Positions 45,409 through 57,109 of a DNA stretch of 64,000 nucleotides are shown piece after piece. This DNA is from Pseudopithomyces maydicus (Eukaryota; Ascomycota; Dothideomycetes; Pleosporales; Didymosphaeriaceae), in NCBI GenBank assembly GCA_026873275.1, contig JANTUC010000012.1, positions 516,001 through 580,000 on the forward strand. The letters are read 5' to 3'. Each line of letters opens with the position of its first letter. Position 1 is the first letter of the stretch. The notes under the pieces were generated by a model that did no database searches, had not been told where the DNA came from, and worked only from the letters and a program-made list of their open reading frames with translations. Position numbers and translations under genes: made by a program.

Positions 45409-48400
45409 GTGAGATTAACCGGTGAACCGACCGGCGGAGATGCGCGAACAACACCTCGCCCGGGCTAAAGATTGCAGTGAAGGGCGGAGACCCCTCTTTA
45501 ATACCCAGCCGCCCGGGTTTCGAATTGGCGAGCGTCGTTCATGGCTCGCTCCTGTTTGCGGATACTGAAGTAAAAACTTTGCTTTTGAGACAAGCCAATC
45601 AGAATACTGGTGCAACTTTACAAGTTCACGAAACTCGGCTGATGCCTTGATAGGCGAGAATAATAAGCGAACATTCTGTCCGCTGTTGGGATTGTAGTGA
45701 ATACCTCCTGTCTTGAGTTTTGAGAAACTCAAAGTTTTGCAAGAACATTAGGCAAAACTCGGGGAAGTTTTCAAATGGACTAAAACGTCACATGGAAGGG
45801 GAAAGGTTTTTGCTGGGTCTACAATGCCAGTCTTTTTAGTTCAAATTCAAACAACAAGGTAAAGTTGAATATTCTAAACTTTGAGTGGTTTGCGCTCTGT
45901 TGTTTCATCTTTGCAGTTTTGTGATAGTCCATACATAGTCTACAAGCCACTTTCATCCAGGCAGGTTACGTAAACGCTGTAGTGTGGATGACAGTTTATG
46001 GAAGTGATTTTGCAAATGAACCCCTATCTACGAAATTCTCTTGCTATTTGAAAGTTTTATCGAAATGACCCTTGAATGATTAAATTAGAATCTGGGCTAT
46101 TGCTTTGCCAGAAGGGTATTAACTTGATAAAGTTCCAAGTACTAGTGTAAATCTAGAATCGCAGTCGGCCAGTATCATTGTGGTTTTACCAACTATGCCT
46201 TCTCGCCTAGGTCAAAACTATAGTTCAATGACCTTTTATTCGGTAGGAATTCGCCCTCCTCCTCCTCCATTTCACCTCATGATGATACCAACATGTCATC
46301 ACACGACAAGCCCCAATGATGTATTCCAATTTCTATGACCAGGAATTACCAGTGCACAGGTACTGCTTTACTGCACTGACAATGCTGGGCAAGTCTTTCC
46401 AATCGGCTGGTGTAGTGGCCAAGTACAGATGCATGCATCAACACATCGCCTAAGCTAAAGATTGCAGTGAAGACTTTGTAATGCTTTATAAGATCTTTTC
46501 CATAGTTTATCAGTCTTTGTAACGCTTTCTAGGTTTTCTAAAAGTAGGTGTGGTGGCTAAGTACACATCCACGTATGTATCTACCAATGGCATACCACCA
46601 CCTACGAGCTCCTCACCCGAGCTAATGATTGCAGTGCAGTTCGACATACGAGTCACGAGTTTTCTTTTTCCTTTTCATCACCGGTATTCCATCCCATCTA
46701 AGCTAAGAATCACTTAACACATCTGCGGGTAAGTGCTATCTACCAACGACATACCACTACCTACGAGCTCCTTATTGTGATGAAGGATTGATTCTGACTA
46801 GGTGGCGGAATCGCCCCATATAAACTAGCTCATCTGCACCTTCCAGTTGACCAATGGAAAGAGCTCCCGTCGAACATGGAAGCTACTCTCCAACACTCCT
46901 CACGCGAGCTAAGACGTAGAGTGAAAAAAGCGCAAGACAAACAAACATCCTAGTTGATTTTTCTGTTTTTCACCGGTATCATCTCCTAGCCCGAGCTACG
47001 AATTGCAATGCAATCCCTACTTAGCGAGAGTCGGCCTTGCGACGTTAATTAAAAGACAAATACATGTCTTACATCTGCGGAACCGAGAATGACTATGTAT
47101 GTACCTACCAATAGGACAAGGCACAAATCCACCTACGAGCTCCTCTCGCGCGCTAGAGATTGCAGTTAAATGAGACAAATAAACAAACATCCTGGTTAAT
47201 CTTTCTCTTCCTCACCGGTATCATCTCCTGGCCCGGGCTAAGAATTGCAGTGCAATCCACACAATCGGGTCAACCGTCATTTGGCTGATTTGACTTGTCC
47301 TGGAGTCAGTATAAAACCTGTACAGGTCCTTGCGACGTTCTTACATCTGCGGAACCGAGGATGGCTGCGTATATACGTACCAATAGGACAACCCAAAATA
47401 TCACCTACGAGCTCCTCGCCCGCGCTAGAGATTGCAGTGTCTGTGCGTGCTCCCCAGCAAGCCTCACCATCCTCCAGACTCACCAGTATCGTCTAAGCTA
47501 GGAATTGTAATGCACATTCACCAATGATTGGAAGTCCTGGGCAGGTTTTTCCAATCTGTAGGTGAGAGGGCTAAGTACAGATGTATGCATGTTCCAATAA
47601 GATGCTTTGCAATGAAAGTCTTTGCAACGCATTTCAGGCCTTTAAAATTTTTGTGAGTCTTTCCAATCGACGGCTGTGGCGGCTTAGTACAGATGCATGC
47701 ATGTACCAATGACACAGTATCACCTACGCAAGGACTCCTCGCCCGAGCTAGAGATTGCAGTGAAAAATGCTACGTACGAGTCACGAGTTTTGTCTTTCCT
47801 TCCTCACTGGAATTTCCTCCCACCCAAGCTAAGAATTGCAGTGCAATTACCCGATAGGGAAATGGCTGTTATAACTGCAGAGCAGTGGGTCGCAGTGTAT
47901 GTACTCTACCGATAAGATAAAGCAAAATATCACCTACGAGCTCCTCGCCCACGCTAGAGATTGCAGTGAAATGCGGTCGATAATATATGCGCAAAAGAAA
48001 AAGAATATCCTGGTTAATATTTCCCTTCCTCACCGGTATCATCTCCTAGTCTGGGCTAAGAATTGCAGTGCAATTGACGCCACGCGGATTGGTACGTGGC
48101 TGAGTACATGAACCTACCAATAGGACAAGGCATAGCATCGCCAACAAGCTCCTCGCCCGAGCTAAGAATTGCAGTGCAACTAGTAAGGCAGAATGACATG
48201 TTGATCAAGAACGCCTTGCTGCCTATTCAACCCCCTGTTCGTTGTCTTACTAGCATTTATCCCTGCCTAAGGAGGTGCGATTCGCTACAACCTTTCCTAG
48301 CATTCATGTCCACACGATGATACCATCCGTAGTTGAGATGGTAGAACCACACAAACAAACACACACATAGAACTCTAGTTCTTCCTACTCGCATGGTAGG

Positions 48401-48737
48401 CGTGTACGATATATAGACATTCAATCAAACATCCATCCATATATTTTCACTCGACTGTACTATGTATTGACTGGTTTGATTTGAATGTCGTATTCCGCTA
48501 GGCTGCTTATGATCAAAGGAACTCCTCGCCCGGGCTAGAGATTGCAGTGAAAGCACATTTGCGTAGCGCGCGCGTTTGAATCACTGGATACGAATGGAGT
48601 TTCCCCACAGTCAGCTACAGCACTGCAATCTCTAGCTCGGGCGGAGAGTTTCTAATAAGTCGGATGTAGTTTAGTTCTCTTATGTCAACATCCGCCCGAC
48701 GACAGCACTGCAATCTCTAGCTCGGGCGAGGAGCTTC
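45409..48737. repeat. intron-like short-repeat family, about 18 copies
   Basis: A core of CTCCTCGCCCGAGCTA then GAGATTGCAGTG recurs. Core ends (the G of CAG) lie at about 45477, 46467, 46634, 47165, 47437, 47760 and 47966 for type A (core preceded by CACCTACGA). For type B (preceded by CACCGGTATC, ends GCAATTGCAGTGCAAT-like) they lie at about 46999, 47250, 47506, 47842 and 48070. Further copies end at 48174 and 48547; minus-strand copies lie at 48620-48650 and 48704-48737; degenerate ones near 46770 and 46915. The most conserved part is GCTARRRATTGCAGTG, which resembles a fungal branch site plus 3' splice site. Several type A copies begin GTATGT or GTACA 62-74 bp upstream (46573, 47097, 47369, 47897). 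Similarity continues further left in some (CTTTCCAATCG, GTGGCTAAGTACAG), so ends are unresolved. Confidence 0.8.
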
Positions 48738-49074
48738 TGGCTGGGTTTGCTGTTTGTGGCTTGGAGTTCACCGGTCGACAGACATGCATGGTTCATAGCT
48801 GCAGCCTCGTATGTACACAGCATGAATACGAAAAGCATACGCAACAGTGGGACTTGATAACATAGCATTTAATCTACGATATTACCATCCCTCACCCGTG
48901 ACTCGGCCCCAGCACAGCAGTCTGATTACCGTTTCTTGTGATATAAGCTTGGTATCCATTCTACCAAAGAGAAAAAAAGCCGTAGGAATACACTGTAGCG
49001 AAAGCCAGCCTACGAACGGTACTTCGTAGGTCCGCTGCTCATCCAGCGAGCAAGCAAGCAAGTGTTCAATATAT

Positions 49075-50718
49075 CTACTCGATGATGCGCAATTCCTCCG
49101 TCCGCTGCGTAGCGAACTGATCCTTGTGGTCGTTCCATATGCGCAGCAACTCAGTGATGTACTCCTCGTGCACCTTCTCGAGGTACTCCTTCTCTGGATG
49201 CTGCTGCTGGACGACTTTAATGGGGCGGCCGACGACAATGTTCATCGGTCTGCGATACGGCATCATGCCGACGTCGTAGTTGAAGATGCCGCGGGCGTGG
49301 AACAGGGGGACGGTCCAGCCCATGATCTTCTTGATGGCGAGTTGGAACTTGTTGATGTATGGGTGCGCATGGGGGTCGAGCTGCTCGTAGATTTCGTTCT
49401 CGCCGAAGCCGATGACGGGCACGAGGTCGGCGCCTTTGCGGATGGCGAGCTTCACGAAGCCTAGGCGTCGACGCACCACGAGGCGGAGAGTTCCGGGTTT
49501 CGACTCGAGGGACTCGCGCGCACCGCCGATCACGATGGTGATGGCGCGACCCATGCCCTCGCCGTTCTGTCCTCCCTTGGAAAGGATGTTCTCGCAGGAG
49601 TCGCGGGAAACTGAGGCCAATCCCATACGCAGTGCATACTCGCGATACAGAGGCAGCTTGAAGTTTCCGTCAAGAGTCAGCAGGGTGTTCGTGATGCCTG
49701 GGAAGAGCTGTGCAAAGCCAAGGGCCTCGGTTGCAAATGCGGCAAAGGCGCCATGGGAGATGATTCCGTGTGGGTGGTATCCGAAGATGTACTTTCGCGT
49801 AGGCTCCAGTTTCTGAGAGCGATGGAGGCGAGCGGGGAAGTATGAGGCGAATAGCGACCACAGCTTGGAACGACGCCAGCGCTCGCTGCGGAAGAGAGCT
49901 CGCCGGACTCGCCAGCTTTGGAGAACAGGACGTAGATCAGATACGGAAGAAGAATGGGCCATAGTATGGGAATACAGCAGAGAAAGAAGAAGATGGAGAC
50001 AAGGCCAGCGATGCTGAGTGTGTGTGCTAGGACTGCCAGCGTCTGCAGACGACGCTGCAATGGTACGTTCAGCGGGGCCCATCGAATTCTGATGATGTTA
50101 GCTGTGTTTTAGAGTGCGGATGAGCCACAAACTACGTGACATATCCATCCTGTAAAAGGTGACTTACTTGCTCTTATGCCATCCCTCGCCCGCTTGCCGT
50201 CCAGAGTGAAGCTCCGAGTTCCTACGCATCGGTTTCTTATCCGTACGACCGTCCAACTCGAACTCGGGGGCAGGCTTGACGCTGGTCAAGGAGTCGCCGT
50301 TGCCGTCCTTGTGCTTCTCGTACATTTCGTGCTGCAGCTGCTCGCCGTGCTTACGTCCAGCAGAGCCATTCATTTTCAGAGACGTCCTGCGACGGTGCGA
50401 GTTCCGGGAAGGGCTCTTCGGGCTATTGTCTTGGCCTTCGCCCTCGAACTCCTCGGCAGGCACGATGCGCAGAATCTTGGTGGTGCCATTGGGCTGGGGG
50501 TCCTGCTGGGAATCGTGACCGAAGCCGGGCAGCTTCTTTGCGAGGGCGTCCTTCGCATCGTCGACAGCGCCGTCCGTGTGACTTTCATGTGACTGGAGCT
50601 CGGACTCGGATTGCGGCTCGTTTTCCAGGGCCTCTTCGGCGGCGGCGGCGTACGATTTGGGCGGGAGGTTGTGCTCGGCTCGCTCGTCGGGCTGCGACGG
50701 CTCAGCGTTCAACGACAT
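49075..50718 (-). CDS. diacylglycerol O-acyltransferase DGAT2 type; one frame break
   Basis: Two exons, 50718-50168 and 50098-49075, around a 69-bp intron. A long hydrophilic N-terminus (about 180 residues, MSLNAEPSQP) is followed by a membrane hairpin (LVSIFFFLCCIPILWPILLP). Then come the DGAT2 motifs YIFGYHPHGIISHGAF (catalytic YHPHG-like motif), RDSCENILSKGGQ, IVIGGARESLESKPG, RKGADLVPVIGFGENEIY and VVGRPIKV, ending EELRIIE. The frame breaks at 49890-49891: one base is missing between GELSS and RSERWRRSK. The enzyme makes triacylglycerol from diacylglycerol and acyl-CoA in the ER or lipid-droplet membrane. The extended N-terminus is usual in filamentous fungi. Confidence 0.93.
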
Positions 50719-51352
50719 GGCGGGCGACTGACTGCAACGACGGTGAAGTTGAGAGATAGAGCGAGAAGCGGGAGGATTTACAGTGGCAGCGGAAGACTCG
50801 CCATGGCGCGTTGTGTTGAAGCTGGGTCAGGGACGAGCTTGCACCGTAGCTTCCGGGCGCGGTGACACCCGATGACGTCTGCGCGTAGCCGCGAAACCCG
50901 TGCGCCGCTGCGAACGACTGCAACAAAGCGTGAGCAGATGATGTAGGTGCTCGTGGGTGAAAGGGCATTCTTTTATTTTATTTTTCTCAGTCACATGTGA
51001 CAATATAATTCACTGCCTCTTGATGATGTGCATCGTTCCTGCCTGTTCCTGTAGAGTGGCAGGCGCTTTCGGCGTGCTGTGGCAAGTGCAATGCAGTGTG
51101 GGGCTGCGAGAAGAGCCTCAACATTCACCCTCCACACCAATCGCTCCTTTGCCGCATGCCGATTCGTCACATTGGGAACAAGCACTTCTGCGACATGCAT
51201 TTTCTCGCCTCTCTGACCCCCCATTCCATCTTGGTGTTGCTACCAGGCTGACTCACGCGATTGCCTAATACTGTTCACTCGCCACTTCTCTTTCTGTAAT
51301 TTCATGTCTTCTTCAGCCTTTCGCAGACCTACCCACCAGTAGTATATCCGGC
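50719..51352. promoter_or_regulatory. divergent promoter, DGAT2 / STK19 homologue
   Basis: 634 bp between divergent ATGs. Open frames here (for example 50957-51268) lack any feature. A CACATGTGAC E-box-like palindrome lies near 50991. Role inferred from position. Confidence 0.4.
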
Positions 51353-52577
51353 ATGTCATTTCAAGCCACCTCGGCACGCTCGTCGCGTATCACGAAGTCA
51401 AGAAAGCCCAGTGTAGCGGCGGCATTGGGTTTACGGCGCTCCGTATCATCGCCCTCTTCGGCTTCTCCCAGAAGGAGATCGTCGCAAGGTCCCAAAACCC
51501 CAACATATGAAGACGACGAACAACTTGATGATACTGGTGTAATTGCCTCTCTCGCAGACGATCTCAACTTTCGCGATGTCCCTCAGTATATCGAGTACAT
51601 TCGAAATAACATGTTCAGCAATATTCCTGAGAGGAATGCTGGCATGAACTCTACGCGTATCGCTGAAACTCTAAACTACCGTAGAGCATTACCACCAATC
51701 GTAACACTTGCACATCTCGATGGATTGTGTGCATCCTCTACGAGGACTGAACGTGAAATTGTCGAACTCGCAAAAGCTGGCATCCTCCGGAGAGTGACCA
51801 TTCCAAATCGCGGCACAGGCGTTGCCTCCGTAGGAGATGGCATTGCTTCCATGAAAGAGTGGGAACGGTTGGTTCGATCTCACGCGGACCTGAGTCTCGA
51901 TGTACAGAGTGGGTTGCCCAAGTAAGGTCGTGCAACCCCAGGCTGACTCCGCTCCAGACAAGTATTTGACCGTCATAAAGGCCAACCCCACATCCTCTAC
52001 TGTAGCCAGTACCGCTTTCACACCAGCTGAGGTTGCCAGCCTTTCAGCAGCTGGATTCCTTACAACATCGACAGCATCAGACAATCACTTGTCCATGTTC
52101 GCCACGCCTGGAAGCACTAGCCTCTCCGCCCTTTCTACAGCAGGCTCACGTCACGCTTCTGGGTCTCTCGGGGCCGTGGGTGGAGCTTCAGCGACCCAGC
52201 ACATGCATGGCGGGACAGGCCAACACACTGTTACAACTACATATTACAACTTTTCACTACCTAACACTGGTTCTCACACAAAGCTGCTCATTGAAGCTCG
52301 GACCCACTTCATTAGTCTTTTGAAAAGATCAAGATACAAAGAGGCACCGCTAGATATTCTAAGGGAACGATGGGACGGAGGAATTATTGGCAAGGCTGAT
52401 ATTGCCGACAAGAAAAAGGCCCGCGGGGAATTTGCAGGTATACTCCCTGGCCGTACGAAGAAGTGGAAGCAATTCCACGGCCTCAAATTTGAATGGATAC
52501 TTGAGGAGTGCGTTGGTGCTGGTTTGATAGAGCTTTTCGAAACTGGCAGCGTAGGAAGAGCAGCGAGGATGATCTAA
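51353..52577 (+). CDS. STK19 family protein
   Basis: Two exons, 51353-51908 and 51958-52577. The 49-bp intron (GTGGGT...CTCCAG) removes an in-frame stop and joins SLDVQ to NKYLTVIKAN. A Ser/Arg-rich N-terminus precedes DVPQYIEYIRNNMFSNIPER, the signature region of the Stk19 family, then SSTRTEREIVELAKAGILRR and IASMKEWERLVRSH. The C-terminal half has LLIEARTHFISLLKRSRYKE and LKFEWILEECVGAGLIELFE, consistent with tandem winged helices. Despite its name the human protein lacks a kinase fold and acts in transcription-coupled repair with DNA-binding winged helices (established knowledge). The insertion between the halves is low-complexity. Nuclear role likely. Confidence 0.85.
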
Positions 52578-53177
52578 GTAAGAGCGTAAGCAAAGCTATT
52601 TCCGCATTATTTCCGACATCTACTCTATGTCTATTCACCATATTTGTATAACAAGCACACCCATACTCTTCACAGTACTGCTAAACTAATTAAGTATAGA
52701 GATATCCAAACACAGACTCAGTCGATTGGCCAAGTAGGCAGCAGTCTGGGCAAATGAATCCTCCAACAAAAGCCATTATATGAGCGAGTCAGTCCCGACG
52801 ACCAACATCGCTGAGACGCTCCCAGTCTGATTTCCAATCGCCAAGAAGTACAAAGGGCGATTTAGTCATAATATCCGCAGGTAGAGATCTGAGGCACTCA
52901 GGCAAAGGGCGTCTGGCCTGCCTGCTTTGGTCATCCACTCACCGCCCATGAGTCAATTCGCGGTCTCCTCCGAAGATAGTAAGCACGCTAGCAATGAATG
53001 CGGGGAATTCAGCCCTTCGCCTGCCGAACCGACGAATCGCGTCTGATCTCATCTTGGCGAAAAACCATTCAAACAAGTCAAAAGTATTCTTCTTCGACAT
53101 AAACGCCAGTGTCACCACACATATACGCAATTCCATAGTCAAATACACAAACGAAGCATTGAATAATTTAGAAGAAT
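52578..53177. other. intergenic between two plus-strand genes
   Basis: 600 bp; includes the STK19 3' UTR and the exporter promoter. The antisense frame 52939-53367 overlaps the next gene and looks spurious. Confidence 0.45.
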
Positions 53178-55109
53178 ATGGTACACGAGACCGAGCTGAA
53201 TGCAATTGAACCCTTGAGCGAGCCTTCCCTTGCGCCGCGGAAATCGAAAGCCGATAGCGATGTTGGATCCAACTTGGAGAGGAATATATCTGCCGTCTCG
53301 AACGATGGTAGGAAGAGAGGGAAGTTGAAGGTGGCCGCCATTTTGACTGCATTGTTTGTATGTCCACTGCTTTTATTTTATCACTCTCGACAGGCGAACC
53401 TCCAGCATGTGCCGCTCCAAAGTTTATTCAATAGTATTATTCCCGTGACAGCACCCACTCACAGTATAACAGCTCTCGCTTTTCGTCGCTGCCCTAGACG
53501 CAACTATCATCGCCACAGCAGCACCAACTATTTCTGCCGACCTGTCCTCATCCGCTGGCTACACATGGATCGGTGCGGCATATCTCCTGGCTAATGCCTC
53601 GTCAGGGCCGATATGGGCTAAACTGTCTGATATTTGGGGTCGCAAGCCTATTGTTCTGGCAGCGTTGGCGATTTTCTTTGCAAGCTCAGTAGTGTGTGCG
53701 ACTGCGAAGACTATGATGGCCTTGATCGTTGGTAGGGCGTTTCAGGGAATGGCAGGTGGAGGTTTGATCCTCCTAGTGCATATTTGCATCAGCGACTTGT
53801 TCAGTCTAAGGTATGATTGTCCAAGATCTAGAAGAATAAGCCTCTAACCAACAATGACAGAGTACGAGGTCTTGTAATGGGCTTTACCGAAGGCATCTGG
53901 GCGATAGCCGGCGGTGTTGGTCCTATCTTGGGTGGTGTTTTTGCTTCGCTCGTCTCCTGGCGATGGTGCTGTTCGTCTCTCCGAGAATGCCACTCACAGC
54001 ACTAATGCTAACCTGATGCAGTCTACATCAATCTTCCCATCTGCGGTATCGCTGCTATTCTCATCATCCTCTTTCTCGATATCCGCCATGAACATACCTC
54101 TTTCGTGGACGGCATGCGCGCGATTGACTGGACAGGCATCGTCACCTTCCTCGGCTTTACCTTGATGGTTCTACTAGGACTCAACTTTGGCGGTGCCATT
54201 TTTCCCTGGGATTCCGCGAAAGTCATTGCGCTCCTGGTCGTCGGTGGCCTCATGATCGTCGCTTTTGTTTACAGCGAGGCCAAGGTCGCAAAGTACCCTC
54301 TTATACCCTTGGATATCTTCCAGAACCGCTCCTGCGTTGCTGCACTCTCTGTGGTCTTTTTCCACGGCTTCGTCTTCATCTCTAGCGAATACTACATGCC
54401 TCTGTACTTGCAGAGCGCACTTGAGCTCGACCCTCTTAGGTCCGGTCTCCTTCTCCTTCCTTTCATCGTCCCCGGTGCGATTGCAGGCGTAATATGCGGC
54501 TTCATGATCCATAGAACTGGACACTTCCGCTGGATTATCTGGACCGGCAACGTCCTCCTATGCCTGGGCTTCGGTCTTTTTATCTCTCTAGATGCATACA
54601 CGCCCATCAGCCGCCTGGTTGGCTTCCTCGTCATCGCCGGTCTGGGCTCCGGCATCCTCTTCGAAGCTCCCCTCATCGCTGTCCAATCGCAAGTCGAGCA
54701 AAAGGACGTCGCGACTGCTACTTCCACCCTTTCATTTATCCGCAACATGGCGGTCACAGTTTCCGTCGTCATTGGCGGCACCATCTTCCAAAACACGATG
54801 GACCAGCAGGCTGGGTTCCTGCAGGCCGCTGGACTTCCGCAGGACCTTTTGGATAAGCTGTCGGGCGAGAGCGCAATGGCGAATGTGCATTTGCCGAGCA
54901 CGTTTACGAACAAGGCGTGGGAAATTGCGGCGAAAGAGGCGTTTTCTCATGGCACGAGGAACATGTGGATCACCTATGCGGCATTTGCGGGGTGCGGTGT
55001 TGTGGCTAGTATCTTTGTTGGCAAGGCGCATCTTTCGACAGAGCATGTGGAGACTGTGACGGGCTTGAGGAGGGAGAAAGAGCCTGCGAGTGGAGATGCG
55101 GTGGTATAG
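53178..55109 (+). CDS. MFS drug/toxin exporter, 14-helix DHA type
   Basis: Four exons: 53178-53357, 53473-53810, 53861-53970 and 54022-55109. Motifs in order: ALDATIIATAAPTI (motif D1 of the DHA14 family), WIGAAYLLANA, LSDIWGRKP (motif A), GRAFQGMAGGGLI (motif B with Arg), GFTEGIWAIAGGVGPILGG (motif C, antiporter), WRWCFYINLPIC. Then come the extra helices and QNRSCVAALSVVFFHGF. The first intron (115 bp) is long and could hide a small exon. About 570 residues. A proton antiporter of the plasma membrane, similar to fungal self-protection exporters for secondary metabolites; substrate unknown. Frame intact. Confidence 0.9.
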
Positions 55110-55688
55110 AAAAAGGGTTGGGGTTGCATAAGGCGCTTGGGATCTCTTTTTATATACTCAACGTATATAAATTTGTTGAGTTGTTCTGTGTATATTGGGG
55201 CTTCTGTTCAACCTTGTATGTTCTTCTACGGTTTTTTTGGTCTGGGGATGGATGTTTCGGGGCTGTATATTTATCGTTCGTGTAAGAACTATTATGAAAA
55301 TTGGCATCCTCCCATTACCTATTTTCATCATGACACCCTCCCGCCGAACCCATTCTTATGCGTAATTAGTTCCAACAAGGGATTCAAAGCACCAAGATCG
55401 ACCATCAGCTATACTGCATCCCCCAAGGCAACAATCCTCCCCGATTCACCACCGCGGAATCCCCGCGGCCCATCCACCACCCCCTTCCCATATATATAAC
55501 CCACACACGAACGTTTCCAATTATCACAAGAGGAAACGACAGCTTTTATTTCAACTATTTTTATCTAGTAAGCTCCATACTCAGCTGCTACTTTTCCAAA
55601 AAAAACAAAACAAAACACAGCCCACACAACCACCCCCATCTTGTCTCCCCTATAACCATATCATACCATCATTCAAACTCCACCCACC
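55110..55688. other. intergenic
   Basis: About 580 bp. Polyadenylation-type AT-rich sequence after the exporter, then a C/A-rich leader before the next ATG. A TATATATAA string at 55492 lies about 195 bp before that ATG and may be a TATA box. Confidence 0.45.
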
Positions 55689-57109
55689 ATGCTCACCGAC
55701 CTCCTCTACCTCCTCACACACATCCTCCTCTCCCTCCCTCCCTCCTTCCCCCCTCCTCACCCACCGTCTCTCTTCCCTCCTCCACCCTCAACCCTCAACC
55801 CCAGCCCCGCACTCCCCCCTCCAAAAACTATCCTCATCCTCGGCGCCTCCTTCGCAGACTTCCGCCTCGCGACCCGCCTCCTCGCCACGCTCCCGCCGTC
55901 CCACCGCGTCGTCCTCGTGGAGCGCAACTCGCACCTGCACTATGTGTTTGCGTTTCCGCGGTTCAGCGTTGTGAAAGGGTTGGAGAATTGGGGGTTCATC
56001 CCGTATATGGGCCTAGCCAAGAGGGGGCTGGGTGAGGGGTGGTTCAGGAGGGTGGAAGGGGAGGTGGTGAGGGTGGGGGAGAGGGAGGTGGTGTTGGGGA
56101 GTGGGGAGGTGATTGGGTTTGATGTTTTGGTGGTGGCGACGGGGGTGGGCGATGTCGATGGGAAGGGTGTTGTGGGGAGGTTGAGAGTGACGGGGAGAGA
56201 GGGGGGATGCGGGAGTTGAGGGGGATGCAGGAGAGGGTGGGGAAGGCGGGGAGGGTTGCGGTGTTGGGGGGCGGCGCGGTCGGGGTCCAGGTTGCGAGTG
56301 ATGTGAAGGGGTTCTATCCCGAGAAGGAGGTCGTGATTTATCATTCTGGTAGGACGTTGCTGCCGGGGTTTGGGGGAGATTGGGGGAGTATGTGGAGAGT
56401 TGGTTGAAGGGGATGGGGGTGGGGGTTAGGTTGGGGGAGAGGCCGATATGGGAGGGGGGCAATGCGGTGGTGAATGCGAGAGGGGAGGTGGAAGAGTTTG
56501 ATCTTGTTGTAAGTGAATACTTGTATTTTTTTTTCTTTTTTCCCTTTTCCATTTTTTTGATGTTCTATCAATTATTAACATACACACGCAGATCCCATGT
56601 ACAGGCCAACGTCCCAACTCGGCCATCCTCTCCAAGCTTTCCCCTCCTCGATATCAGCAGAGACCTCACATATACTGGTCAAGCCCTCGCTGCAGATACT
56701 CGACGAGAAGTTCCCACACATCTTTGCGCTAGGCGATGTCGCGGCAACAGGTGGGCCCCGAATGGCCCGCGCGGCGTTGTTTCAAGCGGATGTTGTTGCC
56801 AAGAACATCTTGGCTTTAATAAGAGGTGGATCAAAGCTTGAGAGTTACAGACCGAATGTCCTAATAGAAGGGGCTATCAAGTTGACGTTAGGAAAGGTGA
56901 GTTGATTGGAGCGGGTGTGTGGATGTGGTCACTGATGCATGCAGACTCATTTGGTGATGTATACGAGGACGGAAGGCGGACGGGAGATTTTGATTCCGTT
57001 GAATATGGGAAGGGAAGACTTGGGGGTCAAGAGGCAATGGGGTATGTTTGGGGTGGATGCAAGACAGTTCGAAGAGGAAGAAAAAGAAGAATTAGGATTG
57101 AAGGTGTGA
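55689..57109 (+). CDS. AMID/AIF2-like FAD-dependent oxidoreductase; three frame breaks
   Basis: The ATG at 55689 (CCACCATGC) begins a Pro/Leu-rich, partly hydrophobic N-terminus. Then come the FAD motif TILILGASFADFRLATRLL, HRVVLVERNSHLHYVFAFPRF (family-typical), a second nucleotide-binding motif RVAVLGGGAVGVQVASDVK, and FALGDVAATGG (FAD-binding end motif). Introns at 56509-56591 and 56897-56944 keep frame; the end is FEEEEKEELGLKV at 57109. Three shifts are needed: G6 at 56201-56206, G5 at 56382-56386 and C4 at 56641-56644, each one base short. All flanking pieces match the family in order, so the gene is probably intact in the organism. Family members are NAD(P)H oxidoreductases linked to apoptosis-inducing factor; role unproven here. 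Confidence 0.85.

Larger units (their letters stand above)
44308..49074. other. 4.8-kb gene-free, repeat-rich region
   Basis: No gene can be supported here. Many short frames contain recurring peptide-like fragments (YELLARARDCS), which are only translations of the DNA repeat. AT-rich from 45100 to 46300. It holds a tandem array (44699-45090) and a short-repeat family (45409-48737), listed separately. Confidence 0.7.

Noticed and set aside
47245..48111. Series of short plus-strand ORFs with a shared YELLARARDCS-like peptide
   Set aside because: They are translations of the repeat in one frame, each ends within a few dozen codons, and no splice joins link them.
47161..48550. GAGATTGCAGTG similarity to primate Alu elements (contamination)
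   Set aside because: Only about a dozen bases match and the rest of Alu is absent; the flanks belong to the local repeat.
45409..48737. CRISPR-like array (short direct repeats with spacers)
   Set aside because: Spacing is irregular, repeats are degenerate and occur in both orientations, spacers share sequence, and the host is a fungus.
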